Part shown: piece by piece, positions 56,560 to 64,000 of the stretch
Numbering within the stretch: the stretch's first letter is position 1
Layout: each line of letters begins with the position of its first letter
From: Endozoicomonas elysicola
GTDB lineage: Bacteria > Pseudomonadota > Gammaproteobacteria > Pseudomonadales > Endozoicomonadaceae
Direction: 5' to 3'
Assembly: GCF_000710775.1 (NCBI RefSeq)
Contig: NZ_JOJP01000001.1
Coordinates: forward strand, 4,837,022-4,901,021
Length of the DNA: 64,000 nucleotides
The notes under the pieces: generated by a model
Database searches by the model: none
Seen by the model: only the letters and a program-made list of their open reading frames with translations
Told to the model about the DNA's origin: nothing
Program-made: the position numbers and the translations under genes

Positions 56560-56962
56560 GGCTGTTGACGTTTCAAAAAAGCTATTGAACTCAGTGTCTG
56601 CAAGTCCGCAGTATAACGGTTACCACGCCTGATTACTGCGAACCTGCAATGCCCCGATTAATGGTCGAAGCTGATGACAATTTTCAGCCAGATTAAGATA
56701 TACAACAAGCCCAATCTGCGTTCCTATGTTGAAGGAATGCTTTATCGTTATTCCAAGAAGAAAGAACTCGGTCGTTGGTAATAATGGTTATATTGACCGG
56801 TATTTATACAAATATCGACATTTGGTAGAAAATTCATTTGCACTGCTAAAACATTTCAGAGGTCTCGCTACTCGCTTTGATAAGCTTGGGCGTAACTTTG
56901 GTAGCGCAGTAGTGTTAGCGTGTGCTTATGCTTGGTTGCCTATGTGAAACGTCAACAGACCC
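56559..56962 (+). mobile_element. IS5-type insertion sequence remnant
   Basis: 404 bp with terminal inverted repeats GGGCTGTTGACGTTTCA (56559-56575) and TGAAACGTCAACAGACCC (56945-56962). Inside only the C-terminal part of an IS5-type transposase remains (56726-56947, RYLYKYRHLVENSFALLKHFRGLATRFDKL to CAYAWLPM); the DDE core with two Asp is lost. No target duplication is seen. It sits between the porin and the second lyase gene. Confidence 0.82.
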
Positions 56963-57014
56963 AAGATCCGGCTAGAAAAACCTATCGTTCTTTTTCTGCA
57001 TCTGATGCTTTCCT

Positions 57015-60000
57015 ATGATGATACTTCCAAACAAGCAGCGCTCACTGACAAAACTGTTTTTATTACTTTGTCTTTCTTTTCAGATAGTTGGCTGTAAAAG
57101 TGGTGGAGGCGGTGGTGGCTCAAGCAGTCCACCGACACCACCTCCCCGAACACCACCCACCATTTCAATTATTGGTGAACAGCATACAGAGGTTCCGGTA
57201 AATACGGTTTATTCTGATCTGGGTGCCACGGCCAGTGATACTGTGGATGGCAACCTGACAGGCAGCATGACCACTGAAAATACAGTAAACAGTTCAACAC
57301 CTGGCCTGTACAGTGTGACTTACAAAGTCATGAACTCCGCCAACCAGACAACAACAGCCGTTCGTAGTGTTACAGTCAGTGATCCTTTTGCTCAGGACGA
57401 TATCAACGATGAACCCGTACTGTCGGAGTACTTCGATATCCAAACTGGCAGCACAGCAGGCAGTAAGGTTACTGGTCATATTAACCTGTCAAGAAACAAA
57501 GAAGCACTGGGTAAGTGGAATGCCCTCCCAAAATCAGTACCTGATAGTTATCGCTTTTATCTGATTGGTGATAGCAGTAATGATATGTTCTCTCTGGATA
57601 CTGTCCGTGATGTCTCTGGCAACCGACTATTTGGTGAATTTTCGGTAGCAGATGGAAAAACAGCTCTGGCTGGTGAATACCCCATACGAGTGGAATTGCG
57701 CAGTGGAGATGAGGTTAAAGCCCGCTTCACCAGTAACATCCATGTTGTGGATAAAACCCAGTGGGTATCTTATTTCGAAAAACTGACTGAATTTGCCCAG
57801 TCTGAAAGTCGGCTCTGGGGTAGAAATAACCTGACTTATGGCAGCCCTGAGCTGGAAAACATTCTTTCCCGGATTGAAGCTGACAACGGTCGATTCAACG
57901 ACCTACATATTTACGACATGGACAGTACAGATGAGCTGTTAAATTACCGGGCATCTGAGAACATCAAAGCCTTTGAAACGGCAGCTAACCGGATTGGCGG
58001 TATTGGCCATGCACTCAAAGTTCTGGATACATCAGACAGTCACTACACAGACAAACGGAGTCGTCTGATCAACGCGATCCTTAAATCATTTAATGCCTAT
58101 GCAACTCTGATTCCTGTGCGTGCATTTGATGATTTCAGTCACGATACATCACCCAACGGCATCAGTTTCAGTGATCGCACCCACCAATGGCGATTCACCG
58201 ACCCAGTCACTCTGCCACTGATACTGGCATTCGATACCCTGTGGAATAATGCTCAGTCAGGTTCGGTTGAAGCAGAACAGTTTCTCTATAACATCCACAA
58301 CCTCTTCCAGATTGCCTTTGCCCTCCCCTACAAGCACCGCTTTGATCAGGAGTTTGATCCCGCTACCACGCTTTACACCAAGTATTACCTTGAGAAAGAT
58401 TTAAGTCAGTCTCCAGGCGCCTGGAGTGATGCAAACCGACATCATCGTATTCGCAGCTGGTCTGCCATGGCGGGTCTGTGGAAAGACTATAACCGTCCAC
58501 TGACCGATAAAATCTGGTGGTATGATGGTTACCAGCCTTTCGCGGATCAAAACACAACCCTGCTCACTAGCTGGAAACCACAAGGGTCATTAAAAGACCT
58601 GAAAGCTTGGGTAGACTCCAACACAACCCGGGCGTATACCATTGGTAATGCGGGTCTGTTGCCCGATGGCACCATTTCACACCATACCGGACTTCGTCAG
58701 GATATGGCCATGTACGCCTATGGTTATGAATGGCTTTCTACAACGCCTATGAAAGTAGCAGAGCTGCTGAAGGATACTCGATGGAGTGTGAATGGGCAGT
58801 CTATTGATAACTCTGCTGAGTTTATTGTGAAAAGCATCAAGCCTGTCATCTATAAGGGGGGACATGATTACCAGACCACAGGACGTTCATTTCTGTCTGA
58901 CTCCCTTGGCAATTTTGGCAGCGCGAAAGTTGCAAAAGATATTTCCACCATCCTGTCAGGAAAAACTGAAAATACAGTACTTACCTTTGAGCAGGATTTA
59001 TTGGATTTCCAGACAGCGCTAACCAGCGGTAGCCATGAACTCTCTGGCAGCTACCCTTTCTGGAACAGTGAATTTATCGTTCATCGCAGGGGTGGAATCA
59101 ACGATGAAGAACCCTGGTACGCATCTTTCAGTGCCCAGTCCATCAGGGTACGGGGCGCAGAAAGTTTTGACGCTGCCCCGGGGTTTCATAATGGCAGTGG
59201 TATTCTTCAGGTCAAAGTGGACGGTGATGAATACGACAAAGCTCGTTTTGACTGGGACTGGCATTTACAGCCGGGCTTGACTGAAGAGTGGCGCACAGAT
59301 GTCATTCCCATGCAGTCTCAGGATGAGAAGAACGGTTTAAGCGATGAAGTTCTGGCAGGTGTCCTCTCCGATGGAAGAAACTCCATTGGCAGTTTTAAAT
59401 ACTCCACTAAAGCCAGCTATGCTTCTGCCAAAGCGGATAAATCCGCATTCTTCTCAGACGCTGGTGTGTTTGCCATGGGTGCCCAGGTTCGGAGAGACCA
59501 TAAAGATGGAAATTATGCTTCAAATGGTCAAAATCCTATAGTCACCACGATAGACCAGGCCCTATGGAGTGGCACATTGAGCTATGACTTTGGCTCCGGC
59601 ATCACATCTCACTCTGTGAACAGTAACCTGGATCTCAGCGTTGAAATTACAAAACCAGTCTGGGTACACCAGAATAATAAAGGCTATCTGATCTGGCCTG
59701 ATTCTGATGGCAGTACAAAGCTGACCATTGTTGCCGGTTCCGCCGTTAATGATACCTACACCAAAGTTAACCGGAGTATTCCTGTGTACTCACTGGTGAT
59801 TGATCACGGTATTAATCCGGACAGTAGCAGTGATAGCTATCAATACCTGGTACTGCCTAATGTATCTCAGGCAGAAATGCCCGGATTACTGCAGCAGCTC
59901 TCAAACCAAAATAAGTTGGAACGCATACAGGAAGACGGCATTTATGGGGCTCACTGGCTGCTCAATGGAGAACAGCTGATACAGTTGGCTTTCCATCAGC

Positions 60001-60407
60001 AAGGTATCGTAGTGCTTGATGATGGCAAAACCATCAGTGTCGATAAGCCTGCGCTGGTTCAGCTTCAGGAAACTCAGGATAGCTGGGTTGTATCCGTCAG
60101 TGACTTATCTCATCACAGCCAGAATAACGACCCTGATCAAAAATCAGATTTCCGTGTACCACTTAAAGAAGGAGAGAATAGAATCAATGTTGAACTGAAC
60201 TGGCCATTGCAAACTGGCAGCTATCAATATCTGACCAAAGGGTATCAAAACCTCCACTACCCGGGTCAGGATATGTCAGTCAGCACTTCAGCTGATAACA
60301 GTCGTATATCCGTTAACCTGCCTGACAGTACGGATGATCAAACTTATGGATTAAAGGAAGAGCTTTTCTCGGGAATGACTGCGACTGTGTCCATTCCAGC
60401 TAACTGA
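57015..60407 (+). CDS. Large PL8-like polysaccharide lyase lipoprotein with DUF5011-type domain
   Basis: 1130 residues. Lipobox IVGC (about 24-27), Gly-rich and Pro-rich linker to about residue 50, then a DUF5011/Ig-like domain (about 50-122, VPVNTVYSDLGATASDTVDGNLT). A cadherin-like segment follows (about 130-245), then an alpha/alpha-toroid (about 250-620) with possible catalytic SHHTGLRQDMAMYAY near 555-568, and a beta-sandwich half (about 640-1100). The architecture is like PL8/chondroitinase ABC; the sequence differs a good deal from the 872-residue lyase. Likely surface lyase for a second substrate. Start 53 nt after the IS end. Confidence 0.78.
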   Translation: MMILPNKQRSLTKLFLLLCLSFQIVGCKSGGGGGGSSSPPTPPPRTPPTISIIGEQHTEVPVNTVYSDLGATASDTVDGNLTGSMTTENTVNSSTPGLYSVTYKVMNSANQTTTAVRSVTVSDPFAQDDINDEPVLSEYFDIQTGSTAGSKVTGHINLSRNKEALGKWNALPKSVPDSYRFYLIGDSSNDMFSLDTVRDVSGNRLFGEFSVADGKTALAGEYPIRVELRSGDEVKARFTSNIHVVDKTQWVSYFEKLTEFAQSESRLWGRNNLTYGSPELENILSRIEADNGRFNDLHIYDMDSTDELLNYRASENIKAFETAANRIGGIGHALKVLDTSDSHYTDKRSRLINAILKSFNAYATLIPVRAFDDFSHDTSPNGISFSDRTHQWRFTDPVTLPLILAFDTLWNNAQSGSVEAEQFLYNIHNLFQIAFALPYKHRFDQEFDPATTLYTKYYLEKDLSQSPGAWSDANRHHRIRSWSAMAGLWKDYNRPLTDKIWWYDGYQPFADQNTTLLTSWKPQGSLKDLKAWVDSNTTRAYTIGNAGLLPDGTISHHTGLRQDMAMYAYGYEWLSTTPMKVAELLKDTRWSVNGQSIDNSAEFIVKSIKPVIYKGGHDYQTTGRSFLSDSLGNFGSAKVAKDISTILSGKTENTVLTFEQDLLDFQTALTSGSHELSGSYPFWNSEFIVHRRGGINDEEPWYASFSAQSIRVRGAESFDAAPGFHNGSGILQVKVDGDEYDKARFDWDWHLQPGLTEEWRTDVIPMQSQDEKNGLSDEVLAGVLSDGRNSIGSFKYSTKASYASAKADKSAFFSDAGVFAMGAQVRRDHKDGNYASNGQNPIVTTIDQALWSGTLSYDFGSGITSHSVNSNLDLSVEITKPVWVHQNNKGYLIWPDSDGSTKLTIVAGSAVNDTYTKVNRSIPVYSLVIDHGINPDSSSDSYQYLVLPNVSQAEMPGLLQQLSNQNKLERIQEDGIYGAHWLLNGEQLIQLAFHQQGIVVLDDGKTISVDKPALVQLQETQDSWVVSVSDLSHHSQNNDPDQKSDFRVPLKEGENRINVELNWPLQTGSYQYLTKGYQNLHYPGQDMSVSTSADNSRISVNLPDSTDDQTYGLKEELFSGMTATVSIPAN

Positions 60408-60414
60408 TAACAAC

Positions 60415-60445
60415 CCTGTCTTGTTGCTAAACAAGGCAGGATTTT
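60415..60445 (+). terminator. Terminator after the large lyase gene
   Basis: CCTGTCTTGTT/AACAAGGCAGG stem (one mismatch, 4-nt loop) followed by ATTTTT, a typical Rho-independent terminator. Confidence 0.8.
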
Positions 60446-60690
60446 TAATCAATCAAAGTTATAGCAAAACATTAAAAAGCCTCATGGCCTATAAGAGACA
60501 TGAAGCTTTTCAGTATTTAAAAAAGTGTTACCTCTTCATGACTTCTGATGATATGAAGGTTGAACCAACAGTGACAGTACGATTATGCAACATGGTGCTC
60601 AGGTTTGATGTGATTCATGTCTGGTGCGGCAGCTGCCTGCTCATAAACTGGCCCTGGCAGCGCCAGTCATTGGGTAAAAACACTATTTAA

Positions 60691-60834
60691 TTAAAGGCCA
60701 CAAGTTTGAAACCTATAGAAGGTGTCTTTGGAAACGCCCATGGCTTTGCAGGCATGAAATCCATTTTCCAATTGATCCGTCAACTCAAAAAGGACAAGCT
60801 TGTTTTTAATGGCAGGATGGTTATTCTGGTACAT
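60691..60834 (-). pseudogene. N-terminal fragment of an IS481-like transposase
   Basis: 47 codons starting at the ATG on minus at 60834. The sequence has a helix-turn-helix (LENGFHACKAMGVSKDTFYRF) of the kind found at the start of IS481-type transposases, then a stop. The rest of the element is missing. Low confidence on the family. The 60446-61031 gap otherwise shows nothing clear. Confidence 0.4.
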
Positions 60835-61031
60835 TGAGGATTACCTTTGGTGTTGTTTTATTGGTGGTACTTTAAACTTAAACCGGTAACCCTCTTCAGA
60901 TAAGTTTGATCAGATCACTACTTATTCACACTATTGTAGGCCATCATCCGTTCTCAAAAAACTTCCAATAATTCGAAAGAAATAAGAGCAATCCAATTTT
61001 GGAGTGGCTTGCTCATAAATTACTTAGTATC

Positions 61032-61985
61032 TTAACTGTCAAGAATAGCGGCCAAGCCATCATCAGTAACATTCAATAACGCAGCCCCTCTGACACCCCC
61101 AGAATCACCAAAGGCAGCCTTGCGAATTGAAGGTATAGGTCTGTTATTTAATGTATATTTTTTTAGTAACTCCGGTAGTTTGTCATAGATTGCATTAAAA
61201 TTAGACAGCCCTCCTCCAAACACAACGACTTCTGGATCTAGCACGACAAGGAGGCCCGAAATGGACATTGCCAACAATTCCAGGTATTCATTTATATGTA
61301 TTTGAGCTTTATGATCTCCTTGATAATACCTTCTGGTAATTTCTTCAGCGCTGATAACGTGATCATCACTACTGCTGTATCTGTGGTTGTACAAATCCGC
61401 AAAGCCACGCCCTGATAGGTAATGATCCAGACACCCGGTCTGGCCACACCTGCACTTAACCAGCGAAACCGTATTTCCGAGCAGTTCCTGGGCATCGCAT
61501 GGCAGTCTCATATGACCGACTTCCAGACTTGCTCCATTATGCCCTTCATATAAATCCCCATTGATAACCAGGCCAGCACCAAACCCCGTCCCAAGAATCA
61601 AGGCAAGCACTGAAGAAGAAGTTATAAGACTTTTCTCAAAGGATTCAGACAACGCAAAACAGTTTGCATCATTCGCAATTTTGACTGGTCTACCCACAAT
61701 CTCTTCAAGATCAGCCTGAAGATAACGACCATCAATGCATGGAATGTTATTACAACGAGTAATGCCACCGTGTATTTGTTGACCAGGTAGCCCTATACCG
61801 ATAGTACCCAGCTCACCCGATTTCAGATCCTGATTGCCGATAAAGTCAGTAATGACTTTTAAGAAAAGAGCATAATCATTTTTTGGTGTCTCCATTCTTT
61901 GCACATGAAGTATTTCCATCTTCTGATTAAAAACCGCAAACTCAATTTTGGTTCCTCCGATATCAAAACCATATAATTGAACCAT
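61032..61985 (-). CDS. nagK: N-acetylglucosamine kinase (ROK family)
   Basis: About 317 residues from the ATG at 61985 (61991 is possible). It aligns throughout with E. coli NagK: opening YGFDIGGTKI, DANCFAL, LGTGFGAGLVING, GHMRLP, the zinc-site CRCGQTGC and the late GGGLSNF. It phosphorylates N-acetylglucosamine, released from glycosaminoglycans, and by family could accept related N-acetylhexosamines. It lies 66 nt after the symporter stop on the same strand, so probably cotranscribed. Confidence 0.93.
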   Translation of the reverse strand: MVQLYGFDIGGTKIEFAVFNQKMEILHVQRMETPKNDYALFLKVITDFIGNQDLKSGELGTIGIGLPGQQIHGGITRCNNIPCIDGRYLQADLEEIVGRPVKIANDANCFALSESFEKSLITSSSVLALILGTGFGAGLVINGDLYEGHNGASLEVGHMRLPCDAQELLGNTVSLVKCRCGQTGCLDHYLSGRGFADLYNHRYSSSDDHVISAEEITRRYYQGDHKAQIHINEYLELLAMSISGLLVVLDPEVVVFGGGLSNFNAIYDKLPELLKKYTLNNRPIPSIRKAAFGDSGGVRGAALLNVTDDGLAAILDS

Positions 61986-62051
61986 GCTCATTCCCAATAA
62001 ATCAAAAATACAAAAAAAGCCTGTCATTAAATAATGCAGGCTTCATCTTTA

Positions 62052-63827
62052 TTAATTAGTTGCAGTTGATACGTTAACTTGAGCAACGCGCGCCTTTCTA
62101 TCAAGAATCAAATAGCCAATAATCAGAACCGTAAGCCCCCCTGACAGATAGGTCATTCTTCCCCATAGTTCATTAGGAATTAATGCCATAAGGGTAATCA
62201 TACTCCCAGACAGAATCATTAGCTTTCCAATGATGCTTTTCTGTCTTTTATCAAGATTAGTCTGCTCCTCGGATTCATTAACTACAGGAGTTGCCATGTG
62301 TTCAAAGAAAGTCTCAACTTCCTCATGACGCTTTTCCGGGAGAGGCTTATAGAACGCCTTTGTTGATACAAAGAAGCCTGAAGTGATAACAACATGTCCA
62401 AATACAGCCGCGATCACCTTGATATCTGACCATTCCCGAGCTGTTAACGTATTCAGGCCAAACCATTGCTCAACATCAGCAGGAGTCAACGAAACACCAA
62501 CAAAGTATGAAACAACACCACCAACTAATAAGGTTGCCCAACCAGACCAGTCAGGTGTGTTCTTAATAAACATACCCAATAATGGAGCAATAGCTATTGG
62601 GAAGGCCACCAGCGAAGCTACGGTCATTGTGATATTAAACAGGTCCATATGCTTCAATGAATGCATAAAGAGTGCTACAGCAATAACAATCAGGCCACAA
62701 ATAGTCGAAACTATCTTAGAAACGGTCATTAGTTCTTTTTCAGACGCCTCTGGACGTAATATTGGCAGGTAAAAACTCCTGACAAAAATACCTGCACTTT
62801 TGTTAAGACCTGTATCCATGGATGACATGGTAGCTGAGAATATTGCCGCAACCATCAGCCCCATCATGCCTGCTGGCATATACTCTTTTACAAAGTAAAT
62901 ATAGGCATAATCAACCGCTTTTTTCTCAAATTCCGGATAAATGCTGTATAGATCGACGCCTTCGCTGGCAATAAACCAACTGGGTGTAAACCACATGAAC
63001 ATTCCCAGACACATCAGTATGCAGGCCAGCAAAGCACCTTTCTTAGCACTCTTAGAGTCTTTAGCTGCAAGGTAGCGGTTTGAGTTTGTGATGTTATTCA
63101 GTGACATTGTTTGCTGAAAGAACACAGACACACACCAAATGCTGAAGATACTTAAGTAATTCAAATCATTGCCAGATACAAATGATCCGTTGTCGTCCAC
63201 AGGGAAGTTAGCAACAATCTCACCAATACCTCCCCCCTGAACGCCTGCTACAATAGCGCAGATAACACATACCACCATAATCACGACCATTTGCATGTAG
63301 TCAGATGCAATAACAGCCCAGGACCCACCGGTTACCGACATAACCAAAACAACCAAACCAGTGACTATAATGGTCATTTCCATATCAACATCAAAAACGA
63401 CAGCAATAACAATAGCCAAACCATTTAACCAGATCCCCCCGGAAAGGAGCTGGTTTGGCATTCCACTCCATGTGTATACTTGTTCACTTGCTTTACCAAA
63501 ACGCATCCGAACACCTTCCATGACGGTTACAATTCGCATTTGGCGGAATTTTTCAGCAAAGAAAACGTAGGCCATATAATAGCCAATTGCATTACCAATA
63601 AACATTAAGGTAATTGGGAACCCATCCACATAAGCCTTGCCAGAGGCTCCTGTAAATGTCCAGGCGCTGAACTGCGTCATAAAGGCCGTGGCACCGACCA
63701 TCCACCACATGGCACCACCACCAGCTCTGAAGTAATCACTGGTGTTATTGTTAAAGGTTCGGAAAATCCACCCTATTGCGACTAGCAACAGGAAGTATCC
63801 AAATATAATTGCGGTATTAATATCCAT
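62052..63827 (-). CDS. Sodium:solute symporter (SSS family)
   Basis: 591 residues from the ATG at 63827, which has GGAAG at about -10; a longer frame starts at 63851. About 13-14 membrane helices. SSS motifs are present: GGGAMWWMVGATAFMTQFSAWTFTG near residues 33-55 and the MAGMGLM/ATMSSMDTGLNK-type region in the middle. Cotranscribed with nagK, so import of an amino sugar or of a lyase-derived product is inferred. The 63828-64000 end of the window holds its promoter. Confidence 0.88.
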   Translation of the reverse strand: MDINTAIIFGYFLLLVAIGWIFRTFNNNTSDYFRAGGGAMWWMVGATAFMTQFSAWTFTGASGKAYVDGFPITLMFIGNAIGYYMAYVFFAEKFRQMRIVTVMEGVRMRFGKASEQVYTWSGMPNQLLSGGIWLNGLAIVIAVVFDVDMEMTIIVTGLVVLVMSVTGGSWAVIASDYMQMVVIMVVCVICAIVAGVQGGGIGEIVANFPVDDNGSFVSGNDLNYLSIFSIWCVSVFFQQTMSLNNITNSNRYLAAKDSKSAKKGALLACILMCLGMFMWFTPSWFIASEGVDLYSIYPEFEKKAVDYAYIYFVKEYMPAGMMGLMVAAIFSATMSSMDTGLNKSAGIFVRSFYLPILRPEASEKELMTVSKIVSTICGLIVIAVALFMHSLKHMDLFNITMTVASLVAFPIAIAPLLGMFIKNTPDWSGWATLLVGGVVSYFVGVSLTPADVEQWFGLNTLTAREWSDIKVIAAVFGHVVITSGFFVSTKAFYKPLPEKRHEEVETFFEHMATPVVNESEEQTNLDKRQKSIIGKLMILSGSMITLMALIPNELWGRMTYLSGGLTVLIIGYLILDRKARVAQVNVSTATN

Positions 63828-64000
63828 AATTGCTTCCAGATATACAAACAAAGCTCTAGTTAAGATGTATGTGAATGATTAAAACACTTAAGAAACTAAT
63901 CAGTATCCTTTAGGGTTAATCCCTTTCAATCGGCTTAGATCGAGACCAGTTTTAATGAATCAATCAACACTTAGAATTGAACTTGATCATGGAAACCCAG

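Noticed and set aside
60421-60690. 89-codon frame after the large lyase
   Set aside because: Overlaps the terminator and has no start signal or domain.
1-64000. CRISPR arrays, rRNA genes, integrase-flanked island, replication origin
   Set aside because: None seen on reading both strands; the isolated DnaA boxes at 24147-24166 are too few for an origin and fit nrd regulation.

Overview
The window looks like a chromosomal segment of a host-associated gammaproteobacterium of the Oceanospirillales type, most like Endozoicomonas or a relative. That is an inference from family resemblance: E. coli-like nrdA-nrdB-yfaE, metE/metR, RstA/RstB-like and YnjA/YnjE-like genes, AT-rich accessory DNA with many insertion-sequence scars, Tn7-like genes, and a large locus for degrading animal glycosaminoglycans. 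No rRNA or species marker is present.

1-13.4 kb is mostly housekeeping: a tRNA operon (Asn-Lys-Lys, minus strand), a 2-Cys peroxiredoxin, monothiol glutaredoxin, a gamma-glutamylcyclotransferase-like protein, an autoregulated-looking MerR regulator, a GNAT acetyltransferase, a murein amidase, an epoxide hydrolase-like enzyme, a plus-strand cluster of YnjA-like, TVP38/DedA-like and two rhodanese proteins (resembling the E. coli ydjXYZ-ynjABCDE neighbourhood without its ABC transporter), an M48 lipoprotein protease and a PLP aminotransferase. Two orphan proteins in the first 15 kb look unlike bacterial housekeeping proteins. The one at 13674-14885 carries two tandem stretches that match the eukaryotic basic helix-loop-helix pattern, the first strikingly like the Myc/Max family. 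This is the most unusual gene in the window.

15-28.7 kb holds divergent metE/metR, a membrane MutS-like ATPase, a two-component system of RstA/RstB type, and nrdA, nrdB and the yfaE-type ferredoxin behind a leader with DnaA-box and NrdR-box candidates. Three copies of a ~140-bp palindromic repeat lie at 7.4, 23.0 and 28.2 kb. Their cores are conserved but the stem of the third copy has a different sequence on both arms, so pairing is preserved. Two copies sit between functionally linked genes (regulator/kinase and nrdB/yfaE).

28.7-35.7 kb is a Tn7-like transposon inserted just after yfaE: tnsA, tnsB, tnsC on plus, converging on two tniQ/tnsD-type genes on minus. The longer tniQ gene appears to be completed by a -1 frameshift at an A8 run. 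No cas gene, CRISPR array or tnsE was seen. Then come a decayed IS1595-type element and a truncated serine hydrolase, a deletion scar.

37.3-64 kb is a glycosaminoglycan (hyaluronan/chondroitin) utilisation region: a broken autotransporter, a DeoR regulator, a DUF3604 metallohydrolase, kduI, kduD, kdgK and eda (unsaturated uronate to pyruvate plus glyceraldehyde 3-phosphate), a chondroitinase ABC-like PL8 lipoprotein, a DUF1961 protein, a Tat-exported sulfatase, an intact autotransporter, an OprD-like porin, a second large PL8-like lipoprotein, an N-acetylglucosamine kinase of NagK type and a sodium:solute symporter. The proposed flow is: surface lyases cut the polymer, the sulfatase removes sulfate, the porin and symporter import fragments, the Kdu enzymes burn the uronic acid and NagK phosphorylates the amino sugar. 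The unsaturated glucuronyl hydrolase expected between lyase and KduI is not in the window.
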